Assembly: GCA_023458835.1 (NCBI GenBank)
Contig: JAEWWY010000474.1
Coordinates: 1-13,752 of the forward strand
Reading direction: 5' to 3'
Source: Bacillota bacterium
GTDB lineage: Bacteria > Bacillota > Clostridia > Christensenellales > Aristaeellaceae
DNA: 13,752 bases
Numbering within the stretch: position 1 is the first letter of the stretch; every line of letters starts with the position of its first letter. The notes beneath the pieces are model-generated. The model was given only the letters and a program-made list of their open reading frames with translations, was not told the origin of the DNA and ran no database searches. The position numbers and the translations under genes are program-made. Of this stretch, positions 1 through 7,436 are shown one piece after another.

Positions 1-531
1 CAGCACCACCGACCAGATGGCCACCTTGGAATCCGTCAAAAACCCGGTTCTGGCAAGCCCCAGTTGCGCCATAAGCGCGTTCACCACGCCGAAATTGGTG
101 TTGAGCATGTTCTTCCAAAACATGGCCACCACCAGGAAGGACATGACCACCGGTATGAAATAGACCGTGCGGAAAAATTGTATGAAGCGCGTGCCCCTTC
201 GGGTAAGCAGCACCGCCACGAACAGTGCCAGGGCGGACTGGATGGGCGTGATGAGCAGCGGAAGCTGGAAGGATGTAATCAGGCTGCGCAGGAACACTGG
301 ATCCTCCGTGATCCAGCGGTAGTTGCGCAATCCGATAAATTTGGCGGTAAACTCGCCCGCCCTGTAGGAATAATCGTTGATGGACATGATGAAGAGCTGC
401 ACCGCGGGCACGAACACAAAGAGAATGATGACGACCATGGCGGGCAGCACAAAAACGTAGCCGTCGCGGTACTGCGCCCGCCGGAGCGGGGATAAGGGCT
501 TGAAAACGCGCCCTGCCCCTGTCTTGAGCAT
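1..531 (-). CDS. ABC sugar transporter permease, MalF/UgpA type (3' end outside window)
   Basis: Inner-membrane permease subunit of a carbohydrate ABC importer, the partner of the binding protein encoded just upstream. The visible 177 residues give three hydrophobic segments, at about 25-51, 84-109 and 120-140. The layout, with a first helix beginning YVFVLPAMVVI and a helix containing FFRTVYFIPVVMSFLV, is typical of the MalF/UgpA branch of the BPD_transp_1 family. The EAA loop that contacts the ATPase lies beyond the window edge. The ATG at 531 is preceded by GGAAGGAAG with about 7 nt spacing, supporting this start. The frame is open to position 1, so the gene is partial. Substrate cannot be told from the sequence; class assignment is firm. 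Confidence 0.88.
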   Translation of the reverse strand, partial: MLKTGAGRVFKPLSPLRRAQYRDGYVFVLPAMVVIILFVFVPAVQLFIMSINDYSYRAGEFTAKFIGLRNYRWITEDPVFLRSLITSFQLPLLITPIQSALALFVAVLLTRRGTRFIQFFRTVYFIPVVMSFLVVAMFWKNMLNTNFGVVNALMAQLGLARTGFLTDSKVAIWSVVL

Positions 532-618
532 GGAGCCACTTCCTTCCGGCCTGTGATACGGGCATGGGGCTTTCTTATCCGGGATATGGGAAGGGGCTGC
601 CGCGATAAGCGCATATTC

Positions 619-647
619 TGCATACCGTTATCATGCAACTTATGCAA
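619..647 (-). promoter_or_regulatory. Possible weak promoter for the permease gene
   Basis: Read on the minus strand, TTGCAT (plus 642-647) is followed after 17 bp by TATGCA (plus 619-624). It lies in the 163-bp gap between the binding-protein stop and the permease start. The gap also holds a tandem ATGCAAC repeat (633-639 and 642-648) and the palindrome CGACAGCCCTGTCG (654-667). The -10 match is moderate and the permease may simply be co-transcribed from the upstream promoter. No T-tract follows the palindrome, so it is not a clear terminator. Confidence 0.3.
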
Positions 648-653
648 CGAACG

Positions 654-667
654 CGACAGCCCTGTCG
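654..667. repeat. Short palindrome between binding protein and permease genes
   Basis: CGACAGCCCTGTCG is a 6-bp inverted repeat with a 2-bp centre, about 27 bp past the binding-protein stop codon in transcription direction. It could be an operator or part of a transcript-stabilising stem that favours the binding protein over the permease. No U-run follows, so factor-independent termination is not supported. Confidence 0.3.
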
Positions 668-694
668 ACAAAGTAGGCTGATGAGGGCCGGGCG

Positions 695-1969
695 TTATTC
701 GTACTTTTCCAGGATGCGGTTCAGGTTGCGCACGGCATCCTTCACAAGGGTTTCCACGTTCTCCCCATAAGCGGCGGCATTGAACACGGCGCAGATCACC
801 GGGGACAGTTCCGCGTAGGCCGGGGTGACGGGGCGTGCCCGGGGATTGGTGAGCATCTCCTTGGCGCCGACGCTCAGGGGATATGTTTTCAGCATTTCCA
901 TGCGCTCGATGGTGCTGACGCGGGAGGGCATGCTGGTGGTGATTTCACAGAAGGCGAGATGCCCTTCCTTGCCGGTGACCGCGTCAACGACCTCCCATGC
1001 CGCGGCGGGGTGCTTGGAGCCGGAGTAGATGCCGACATTCCAGCCGCCGGAGGTGGTGTAGTTGTTTTCACCCACGGGCATGGGCATCACGCCGTAGTGA
1101 AGATCGGGAAAATTCTTGTCAAAGCCGGCTACGTTGGAGATGTTGTGGATCATCATGGAGATCTTGCCGGTCTGGAAGCCCTGGGTCACGGTCTCCAGCG
1201 GGCTCACCTTCGAGGTTTGATGCAGGTCCTGCCAGGCCTTGATGGCCGCAATGGATTTCTCGCTGTCAAAGAAGCCGGAGGCCGTGGTCATCTCGGGATT
1301 GAAGACTTCCGCGCCATGGTTCCACAGCCAGAAAAGCTGCAAAAATGTGGTGCCCTCGTTGTTGACATCAGGCGCGTTCATGGTGGGCAGCAGGCCGTAT
1401 TGCACGGTAGTGCCGGTGCTGTCCACCAGGGTCAGCTTCTTCGCGGCCTCGGTGAGCTGGTCGAACGTCCATGGCTCGGCATCCTCCGCAGGTATCTCGA
1501 TGCCTGCCGCCGCGAAATGGTCCTTGTTGTAGAACAGCGCGCATGCCGTTTCATACAGCGAAGCGGCATAAATGTGCCCGTCAAAGGAGCATTTGTCCTT
1601 GGAAGATTGCACATAGTCGCTGTCGAAGTCTTCCTTCGGCCAGAATTCATCCAGCGGGTACAGCGCGCCGATGTAGGCATAGTTCGCGGTGTACACGCCG
1701 TCCACGTCAAAGATATCGGGCGCGCTGCCGCCGGAGATGGCGACCTTGAGCTTCTGCTCATATTCGGCGGCCGGGATCGGCACAATTTCCAGGTCATACT
1801 TGGCCGAAGCTTCCGCCAGCACCGTTTCCGTCAGTTCCTGGATCTGCTGCTCGGAGCGGATGGTCCACCAGGTCAGCTTGGCCTTTCCTTCCGCCACGCC
1901 GGTCAGCAGCATGCCTGCCAGCGCCAGAACCAACAACAGGCATACGCTTTTTTTCAGGCCCATTTTCAT
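695..1969 (-). CDS. Extracellular solute-binding protein of a sugar ABC importer (family 1)
   Basis: A 424-residue protein that should capture a carbohydrate outside the membrane and deliver it to the adjacent permease. The N-terminus has a charged KK start, then a hydrophobic stretch (about 8-24) ending in TGVAEGKA, a signal peptide. Family hallmarks are the early LTWWTIRSEQQIQEL strand-helix, the PDIFDVDG segment near residues 84-91 (typically PDVxxxD) and late aromatic-rich hinge pieces such as TTSGGWNVGIYSGS. Length suits the family. Oddly, there is no lipobox cysteine after the hydrophobic core; the only N-terminal Cys is at position 10. The start ATG has GGGAGGGG 7 nt upstream. It lies between the kinase and the permease on the same strand. 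Ligand unknown. Confidence 0.93.
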   Translation of the reverse strand: MKMGLKKSVCLLLVLALAGMLLTGVAEGKAKLTWWTIRSEQQIQELTETVLAEASAKYDLEIVPIPAAEYEQKLKVAISGGSAPDIFDVDGVYTANYAYIGALYPLDEFWPKEDFDSDYVQSSKDKCSFDGHIYAASLYETACALFYNKDHFAAAGIEIPAEDAEPWTFDQLTEAAKKLTLVDSTGTTVQYGLLPTMNAPDVNNEGTTFLQLFWLWNHGAEVFNPEMTTASGFFDSEKSIAAIKAWQDLHQTSKVSPLETVTQGFQTGKISMMIHNISNVAGFDKNFPDLHYGVMPMPVGENNYTTSGGWNVGIYSGSKHPAAAWEVVDAVTGKEGHLAFCEITTSMPSRVSTIERMEMLKTYPLSVGAKEMLTNPRARPVTPAYAELSPVICAVFNAAAYGENVETLVKDAVRNLNRILEKYE

Positions 1970-2005
1970 GACAGTTCCCCTCCCTTTTTTGTATTGGGTG
2001 TTTTC

Positions 2006-2034
2006 AGCATACCTGTTTGACGGGCAATGTTCAA
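2006..2034 (-). promoter_or_regulatory. Promoter for the solute-binding protein gene
   Basis: On the minus strand TTGAAC (plus 2029-2034), a 17-bp spacer and TATGCT (plus 2006-2011) form a good vegetative promoter. It would start transcription around 1999, about 30 nt before the ATG and upstream of the ribosome binding site. It lies in the 119-bp gap after the kinase gene, so the transporter can be expressed at a different level from the kinase. Confidence 0.6.
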
Positions 2035-2088
2035 TGACGGCCGTATCGGTAAATGTATGGTCTCATCGGATATTCGCTTATCGGCAGG

Positions 2089-3819
2089 TCAGCCGGCCGG
2101 CATGGTAAGTCGTATCCGCGTATTCCCCTCCTCGCTGAAAATCGCAAGGCCGAAGGCTTCGCCCCAGCGGAGGCGGATGCGCTCCGACACATTGGAAAGG
2201 CCGATGCCCGCCGATTTCAGCGTTTCAATGCCCTCTTCCCGGATGCGCCTGAGCAGCTCCTGATCAAACCCGCGGCCATTATCGATGATGTCCACGCACA
2301 GCGTTTGATCCTCCGCCTGCGCCCGCACCAGGATTCTCCCGTCCTTGCGCCCCTTGAGCCCGTGCACCACCGCGTTCTCCACAATGGGCTGGAGCAGGAA
2401 CTTTTGCACGTTAAGACCCTGGGCTTCGGGCGCCACCTCGAAGCTGTAATAAAGCTCATCGCCGTAGCGCGCCTTCTGCAGCGCCAGGTAATTGTCCAGG
2501 TGCTGCATTTCCTCCCGCAATGTCACCGGCCGGTCGCCATCGGTGAGATTATAGCGCATCATCTGGCCCAGGGAACGGATCAGGCGTGCCAGCTCGTCCT
2601 GATGGTTGATCACCGCGCGCCAGTTCAGCACATCCAGCGTGTTGTACAGAAAGTGGGGGTTCACCTGCGCCTGCAGCGCCTTGAGCTCCGCGTCCTTCTG
2701 GCGGACGCGGGCCTTGACCAGCGCGTCCATCATCCCGTCAAGCCTGTGCAGCATATCGTCAAATACGTCGTTGATCACCTGTAGCTCAAAAAAGCCCGCC
2801 GGTTCCGCCTGTGCGGGGGCATTTCCGCCCTCCACGCGCTTCATGCGCTCGGAGAGGGCTGTCAAAGGCCGCGTATACCTGCGGCTGAGCAGCGGGACCA
2901 GCCCCAGGATGGCCAGCGCGCCGATCCCCGTGATGACCAGGATGATGCTTTGCACATACCGGGCGGGCTGCATGATGGTGCTCATGGGGATCACGGCGTG
3001 CAGGCGCCAATTCAGGATGCCGGATGTCTTTGTCAAAAGCATGTCCCCGTTGATCGTGCGGGGGGCCCCGTCCTCTGTCACATCGGCATACGCCGGATCG
3101 ATGGCTGCGCCTGTCTGGGCGCTGTCGGTGGCGTAGAGAATCTTCCCCTGAGCGTCGGTCAGGTACAGCCTGCCGCCCTCCCCTATCGGCGCCTGGGAAA
3201 GAGGTACAAACAGCGTATCATATTTGATCTGTATCACCAATTGCCCGATGACCTTCAATTGTCCCAGATCATACAGGTCATTCACTGCAAACATCGACTG
3301 ATACTGGCCGCCGGGCCCTTCCGACTGGATCGGCCCATACAGGCGCAGCCCGGTTCCGCTTGCTGTGCCTTGCAGGATCCCTTGGGGAAATATCTGTTCG
3401 AACGCCTCGTAATAATCCGGGAACCGGACGTATTTGTACAATATCTGATCTTCCCGGATGATATGCAGGCTTACTATTTCCGCCGGCTGGATGCTCACGT
3501 TATTGAAAAAATTGTACATATTCTGCCGGACGCTGTATATGTACCTGTTTTCTGGAAAATTGCTCAAATACAGCATCAGGCTGTCTTGCATCTGCGTCAC
3601 CCGCATCAAAAGCTGGATACGCTCCAGCGATTCATCCAGCCGGTTTTGTGCCTGAACGACGGTGCCATATGTATATTCGCTTGTCTGCTCCAGCGAATAA
3701 CGCATAACGATCTGATGTACCAGCATGTTTCCTACCGTGAGCAGCAGAATGAACAGCAGCGTGAAGCTCCAGGTAAGCTGCGTTCCCAGGGGCAGCGGTG
3801 TCCGGCCTCGTTTTTGCAA
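2089..3819 (-). CDS. YesM-type sensor histidine kinase (LytS/His_kinase family)
   Basis: A 576-residue membrane sensor kinase. Two transmembrane helices (about 15-37 and 288-311) flank a long extracellular sensor of about 250 residues, followed by a HAMP linker (about 312-365). The His_kinase domain has NPHFLYNTLD with phosphoacceptor H389. The ATPase has an N-box at 477-487 (QPIVENAVVHG), DNGRGF at 513-518 and GIGLSNV at 538-544. These features match the kinases that control sugar importers in Firmicutes. No in-frame ATG lies near the start: the frame opens after a TAG at 3838-3840, and TTG at 3819, behind GGATGGG, best fits the conserved N-terminus. The cognate AraC-type response regulator (YesN-like) is not in the window. 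It lies upstream of the importer genes, so it probably regulates them. Confidence 0.93.
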   Translation of the reverse strand: MQKRGRTPLPLGTQLTWSFTLLFILLLTVGNMLVHQIVMRYSLEQTSEYTYGTVVQAQNRLDESLERIQLLMRVTQMQDSLMLYLSNFPENRYIYSVRQNMYNFFNNVSIQPAEIVSLHIIREDQILYKYVRFPDYYEAFEQIFPQGILQGTASGTGLRLYGPIQSEGPGGQYQSMFAVNDLYDLGQLKVIGQLVIQIKYDTLFVPLSQAPIGEGGRLYLTDAQGKILYATDSAQTGAAIDPAYADVTEDGAPRTINGDMLLTKTSGILNWRLHAVIPMSTIMQPARYVQSIILVITGIGALAILGLVPLLSRRYTRPLTALSERMKRVEGGNAPAQAEPAGFFELQVINDVFDDMLHRLDGMMDALVKARVRQKDAELKALQAQVNPHFLYNTLDVLNWRAVINHQDELARLIRSLGQMMRYNLTDGDRPVTLREEMQHLDNYLALQKARYGDELYYSFEVAPEAQGLNVQKFLLQPIVENAVVHGLKGRKDGRILVRAQAEDQTLCVDIIDNGRGFDQELLRRIREEGIETLKSAGIGLSNVSERIRLRWGEAFGLAIFSEEGNTRIRLTMPAG

Positions 3820-3872
3820 TTGAATCCCATCCCCGCGCTATATTTCGATTGGTATGTATGGATTCATTTGAA

Positions 3873-3886
3873 AGGGGTCGATCCCT
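3873..3886. promoter_or_regulatory. Imperfect dyad between kinase and mtaB
   Basis: AGGGGTCGATCCCT is AGGG/CCCT around a TCGA centre with one mismatched pair. It lies between the divergent kinase and mtaB genes, about 55 bp upstream of the kinase TTG start. It might be an operator for the kinase gene. No convincing -35/-10 pair for the kinase was found in the intergenic region. Confidence 0.25.
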
Positions 3887-3897
3887 GCTTCAAACAA

Positions 3898-3956
3898 AAA
3901 TAATTCCAGAAATCAAAAAATTGTTCAAAAACCCGAATCCCGCGTCATGCTATACT
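3898..3956 (+). promoter_or_regulatory. mtaB promoter with tandem AraC-type half-sites
   Basis: The -10 is an extended TGCTATACT (TATACT at 3951-3956); no good -35 lies 16-18 bp upstream, suggesting activator dependence. Two aligned half-sites, AAATAATTCCAGAA (3898-3911) and AAATTGTTCAAAAA (3918-3931), are 20 bp apart and agree at about 10 of 14 positions. The second occupies the -35 region. The same arrangement, with identical spacing to TATACT, occurs upstream of the corrinoid protein gene at 6669-6727. The PocR-AraC protein encoded between them is the obvious candidate activator, by inference. Confidence 0.6.
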
Positions 3957-3988
3957 CCAGGAAACGAGGCGAAAGGGGATCATTTCAT

Positions 3989-5371
3989 ATGGCACGTAAG
4001 ATTTTTCGCGCCTTGGCATACCAGAATCCTGACGAATTCATCTATGCCAACGCCAAATGGCCTGTCAGGCTCAAAAACGGAATGGTGATCGGCGGAGGAA
4101 CGCTCTACCCGGAGATCAATTTCACGCTCCCGGCCATGCGGATTGAAGCGGGAACCATGCCGGAGGTGATCAAAAACTACCGCGAGATCATGGATGGCAT
4201 TTGTTCCCGGTCCAGGGACCTGCAGGTGCCCGGCTTTGTCGCCGAGATCGAAACGCTGCCGGACATGACGTTTGAGCCCAAGTGGGGGATCGAGGTATGC
4301 AAAACAGTGATCGGGGTGATCCGGGAATACGCGGATAAATACGGCATTACGGGAGCGGTGCGCATTACGCCCAACGATATCCGCGAGGGGAGGGATCTGA
4401 CCCATATGTGGCACGGGCGCCACTGGGACAATATGATGGAAACCTTTCAGGGCTGCGCAGATGCGGGGGCGGACCTTATGGCCATCGAATCGGTAGGCGG
4501 CAAGGAGGTGCATGACGAGGCGGTCATGTATTGCGACATCGGGAAATCAATCTTTGCGCTGTCGGTGCTTGGGTGCAGGGATATGGAAAAGCTTTGGCCG
4601 CGGATTATCGGCATTGCCGATGGTGCCGGCGCCGTTGCTTCCGGCGATACGGCCTGCGGCTTTGCAAACACGGCCATGGTGCTGGCGGATAAAAACTATA
4701 TTCCAAAGGTGTTCGCGGCAACGGTCCGGGTGATGTCGGCGGTGCGCAGCCTGGTGGCCGTGGAGTGCGGCGCCAGGGGCCCGCATAAGGATTGCGGCTA
4801 TGAGGGCGTTTATGTAAAGGCCATATCCGGTACGCCGATTTCCATGGAGGGGCGCACAAGCGCCTGCGCCCATTTGAGCCCCGTTGGAAACGTGGCCGGC
4901 TGCCTGGCGGACCTGTGGAGCAATGAATCCATTCAGAACATCAAGCTGCTGGGGGGTATGGCGCCTACCGTTTCCTTCGAGCAGCTTGCCTATGACTGCC
5001 GCCTGATGAACGCGGCTACAAAGCGCGGCACAAAAGCGGCCCTCCTCATGCGCGACCTTCTGGCGGATTCCGACAGCTCCCTGGACCCGCAGGCCTATGT
5101 GCTCCGGCCGGATGTGGTGCTTGAAATATCAAAGGAGATCATCGGCGAAAACGGAGATTACGCCCGCACCAAAAAGGCTGCTGAAATCACGCTTAAAAAG
5201 CTTGCAGAGGCGCACAGGGACGGCGGGCTGCATTTGTCTGAAAAGGAGCTGGGCTGGCTGGACCGGCTTGCCGGGGAGGTGGATGAACTGCCCGCGGACG
5301 CGCAGAAGCTGACCGAGATGATGCTGCCCCAGTGCGAAAAGCTGGACCCCGCCAAGTATGACATGGCCTGA
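3989..5371 (+). CDS. mtaB: Methanol:corrinoid methyltransferase MtaB
   Basis: A 460-residue cytoplasmic zinc enzyme that transfers the methyl group of methanol to Co(I) of its corrinoid protein partner. The sequence has the full-length MtaB fold. It retains residues matching the zinc ligands known from Methanosarcina barkeri MtaB (Glu164, Cys220, Cys269): here E167 (in MAIESVGG), C223 (in SGDTACGFANT) and C269 (in PHKDCGYEG). The conserved blocks SMEGRTSACAHLSPVGN and ADLWSNESIQNIKLLGGMAP are also strongly MtaB-like. The ATG at 3989 is preferred over an in-frame ATG at 3947 because AAAGGGG sits 8-9 nt upstream and because 3947 precedes the predicted -10. The gene converges with the PocR-AraC regulator, with only 6 bp between stops, and is not in the same transcript as the corrinoid protein gene. 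Methanol as substrate follows from family membership. Confidence 0.94.
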   Translation: MARKIFRALAYQNPDEFIYANAKWPVRLKNGMVIGGGTLYPEINFTLPAMRIEAGTMPEVIKNYREIMDGICSRSRDLQVPGFVAEIETLPDMTFEPKWGIEVCKTVIGVIREYADKYGITGAVRITPNDIREGRDLTHMWHGRHWDNMMETFQGCADAGADLMAIESVGGKEVHDEAVMYCDIGKSIFALSVLGCRDMEKLWPRIIGIADGAGAVASGDTACGFANTAMVLADKNYIPKVFAATVRVMSAVRSLVAVECGARGPHKDCGYEGVYVKAISGTPISMEGRTSACAHLSPVGNVAGCLADLWSNESIQNIKLLGGMAPTVSFEQLAYDCRLMNAATKRGTKAALLMRDLLADSDSSLDPQAYVLRPDVVLEISKEIIGENGDYARTKKAAEITLKKLAEAHRDGGLHLSEKELGWLDRLAGEVDELPADAQKLTEMMLPQCEKLDPAKYDMA

Positions 5372-5377
5372 GCCTTG

Positions 5378-6628
5378 TCATTTGCGGAACTGCTTGGGCG
5401 AAAGGCCGCAGATCCGCTTGAATACCTTGGAAAAATAGCTTTGGTCCTCAAACCCTACGGCTACGGCGATATCGAGGATGGCGTAGGAAGTGTTGCCCAG
5501 AAGCCGCTTGGCCTCCTCCACCCGCACCATATTCAGATATTCCTTGAAGGAAGAGCCACAGGCCTTTTTGAAGACGCTGGAGAAGTAGGACGGGTTGAGG
5601 TGTACGTGGGCGGCCACCTCATCCAGGGTAAGGTCTGTGGAAAAATGCGCGTAGATGAACTGCATCGCCCTTTTGACAAGCTCCCCGCTGCGGCTGGGCA
5701 CGATATCGAACATATTGTTGCAAAACAGATCCACGATCTGCTGCAATTCATAGCAGAGCTGCTCCAGGGTGGAGATCTGCTGGAGGGATTTCAAAAACTG
5801 GTTGTTCATCTTCAGCGTGCTGTCGGTGGCAGCCCCGCCTTCGATGGCCGCCCGCGACAGGAGCGAGCATAGCTCCAGCGTCCGCAGCTTGATATTTTCC
5901 AGGCTGTTCCCCTGGGAAAAGAAAACGTAGCCCAGCAGGTCGTTGAGCAGCGCCTTGGCGCGGGCGGCCTTGCCTGCCTTCACCTGGGCGATGAGCTCCT
6001 TTTCCTTCTCGTAAGGATAGGCGTCCTGCGGCTGATCGAAGCTTTTGTAGGCCTGGATGGCTTCGCTGATGCGCGCCTGCTGGGAAAGTTGGCCCTGGTT
6101 GTAGCGCAAAAGGCCCAGGCTGCTTTGAATCAATCCGGAAAACAAATAGTACAGCAGCCGGCTGATGGAGTTGACCATATCCGGGGGCACAATGCGGATG
6201 GCGGCGCTTTCCTCATACAGGTCGATCAACTCTTCGGCCGGCACGGAATATTTTTTGGCGATCTCCCGCATCAGGATGGAATCCGGGGCATCCATCAAAA
6301 AAGGCCCGGTCAGAATGGTGCCGAAGCATTCGTCCAGGTAAAGAAGGGGAAAGGCAATATGGCTCAAGCCCGCGGGACAGGCAAAGATATAAGACTCGCC
6401 GAGGGATGCCGCCTTGATGCCGGCGCGGGCGTGCAGCAGCGCGCAATTATCCTGCGGCCGGCGGTAGCCATCGAGCATACGGCAAAAGCGCGGCATCCGG
6501 CCAACGCCCTCCAGCACGGCGCCCTGTGTGTCCACCACCTGGATGGGCAGATCCGTCAGCGTGCGGAAGGTCGTGAGCATATCCAAAACTTTTTCCCGTT
6601 CCACCAGTGCGTACAATGGTGAAGCCAC
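5378..6628 (-). CDS. PocR-domain AraC-family transcriptional regulator
   Basis: A 416-residue regulator. Residues about 10-165 form a PocR-type sensory domain with the family cysteine pattern (C49 in RFCRML, C62 in NCALLH, C84 in FACPAGL). A helical linker follows, and residues about 319-416 form the AraC double helix-turn-helix (LTLDEVAAHVHLNPSYFSSVFK, second HTH ending in YFSKVFKRICGLSPKQFRK). I place the start at GTG 6628: AAGGAGG lies 8 nt upstream of it, whereas the upstream ATG at 6652 has no ribosome site and overlaps the gene's own TATAAT. It sits between mtaB and the mtaC operon, convergent with one and divergent from the other. It is the likely activator of both through the shared tandem sites. 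PocR domains sense small metabolites in other systems; the ligand here is unknown and may be a C1 compound or corrinoid. Confidence 0.92.
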   Translation of the reverse strand: MASPLYALVEREKVLDMLTTFRTLTDLPIQVVDTQGAVLEGVGRMPRFCRMLDGYRRPQDNCALLHARAGIKAASLGESYIFACPAGLSHIAFPLLYLDECFGTILTGPFLMDAPDSILMREIAKKYSVPAEELIDLYEESAAIRIVPPDMVNSISRLLYYLFSGLIQSSLGLLRYNQGQLSQQARISEAIQAYKSFDQPQDAYPYEKEKELIAQVKAGKAARAKALLNDLLGYVFFSQGNSLENIKLRTLELCSLLSRAAIEGGAATDSTLKMNNQFLKSLQQISTLEQLCYELQQIVDLFCNNMFDIVPSRSGELVKRAMQFIYAHFSTDLTLDEVAAHVHLNPSYFSSVFKKACGSSFKEYLNMVRVEEAKRLLGNTSYAILDIAVAVGFEDQSYFSKVFKRICGLSPKQFRK

Positions 6629-6650
6629 CGGCCTCACCTCCTTATGGCCC

Positions 6651-6679
6651 ATTATATCAGAGGGTCCAAAAATATTCCA
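6651..6679 (-). promoter_or_regulatory. Promoter of the PocR-AraC regulator gene
   Basis: On the minus strand a perfect TATAAT (plus 6651-6656) lies 23-28 nt before the GTG start. With a 17-bp spacer the -35 would be TGGAAT (plus 6674-6679), a poor match that coincides exactly with the distal ATTCCA half-site of the divergent mtaC promoter. Regulator bound there would block or modulate its own transcription. The -10 is convincing; the -35 is weak. Confidence 0.5.
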
Positions 6680-6727
6680 TGAATTCTAAAATAATTCCAA
6701 AATAAGACCGCGAAAATTTTTTATACT
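6669..6727 (+). promoter_or_regulatory. mtaC operon promoter with tandem AraC-type half-sites
   Basis: The -10 is TATACT at 6722-6727, with no good -35 hexamer. Two half-sites, AAAATATTCCATGA (6669-6682) and AAATAATTCCAAAA (6689-6702), are 20 bp apart; their ATTCCA cores start at 6674 and 6694. The proximal core begins 28 bp before the -10, exactly as upstream of mtaB. Direct repeats at about two helical turns, with the proximal one covering the -35, are the classic AraC-family activator layout. Confidence 0.62.
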
Positions 6728-6764
6728 CTATTCAATGAGTAACCATAGGAGAGGAGAATGGCAT

Positions 6765-7409
6765 ATGTCCATTATAGCCGAAATTTCTGAGTCCCTGCAA
6801 AAAGGGCGCGCAAAGCTTGTTCAGGAGCTGGTGCAAAAAGCGCTGGACGAGGGGCTTCATCCAAAGCAGATATTGGATGACGGACTGCTGGCCGGTATGA
6901 TGGTGATCGGCGGGAAGTTCAAAAACAACGAGGTGTTTGTGCCGGAGGTGCTGGTGGCCGCCCGTGCCATGAACGCGGGGATCTCCGTGCTGGAGCCCAA
7001 GCTTTTGGAGGTAGGGGCAAAGCCTTTGGGCAAGGCGGTGATCGGCACGGTAAAAGGGGACCTGCATGATATAGGCAAAAACCTGGTAAGCATGATGATG
7101 AGGGGCGCAGGCTTTGAGATTCACGACGTGGGGGTGGATGTGGACCCCGAGGTGTTCGTCCAAAAGGCGGAAGAAGTGGGGGCGGACATCATCGGCATGT
7201 CGGCGCTGCTTACCACCACCATGCCCAATATGCGCCCGCCCATTGAGCTGCTGGAACAGCGGGGGCTTAGGGAGAAGTATATCGTCATGATCGGAGGCGC
7301 GCCGATCACACAGGCGTATGCCCAGGAGATCGGCGCGGATTATTATACGCCTGACGCGGCCACCGCCGCCGACGTGGCCAGGACGGCCGTTATGGCGCGG
7401 AAGGGATAA
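6765..7409 (+). CDS. mtaC: Methyltransferase corrinoid protein, MtaC type
   Basis: A 214-residue cytoplasmic corrinoid carrier that receives the methyl group from MtaB. The N-terminal cap (about 1-85) is the B12-binding_2 helical bundle with VPEVLVAARAMNAG at 60-72. The C-terminal Rossmann domain has DLHDIGKN at 99-106, giving the lower axial ligand H101, then GMSALLTTTM (144-153) and the IGG loop (176-178). The family length is about 210-260. The start is ATG 6765, behind GGAGAGGAG with 8-9 nt spacing; an upstream in-frame ATG at 6735 has no ribosome site and lies at the predicted transcription start. First gene of the URO-D, DUF2284 and RACE operon. MtaC is preferred over other substrate-class corrinoid proteins because mtaB is nearby with a matching promoter. 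Confidence 0.9.
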   Translation: MSIIAEISESLQKGRAKLVQELVQKALDEGLHPKQILDDGLLAGMMVIGGKFKNNEVFVPEVLVAARAMNAGISVLEPKLLEVGAKPLGKAVIGTVKGDLHDIGKNLVSMMMRGAGFEIHDVGVDVDPEVFVQKAEEVGADIIGMSALLTTTMPNMRPPIELLEQRGLREKYIVMIGGAPITQAYAQEIGADYYTPDAATAADVARTAVMARKG

Positions 7410-7436
7410 CCCCTAAAAAAGAATGGAGTGTGCGGT

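Noticed and set aside
959..2020. Long plus-strand open frame (353 codons)
   Set aside because: It lies antisense to the solute-binding protein gene, is histidine/arginine/valine-rich as expected of a shadow of GC-rich coding sequence, and has no ribosome site or family motif.
2950..3903. Long plus-strand open frame (317 codons)
   Set aside because: Antisense to the histidine kinase, whose domains and motifs are complete; no recognisable protein features.
6650..6652. ATG start for the PocR-AraC gene
   Set aside because: It overlaps the TATAAT -10 and has no ribosome site, whereas GTG 6628 is preceded by AAGGAGG at the right distance.
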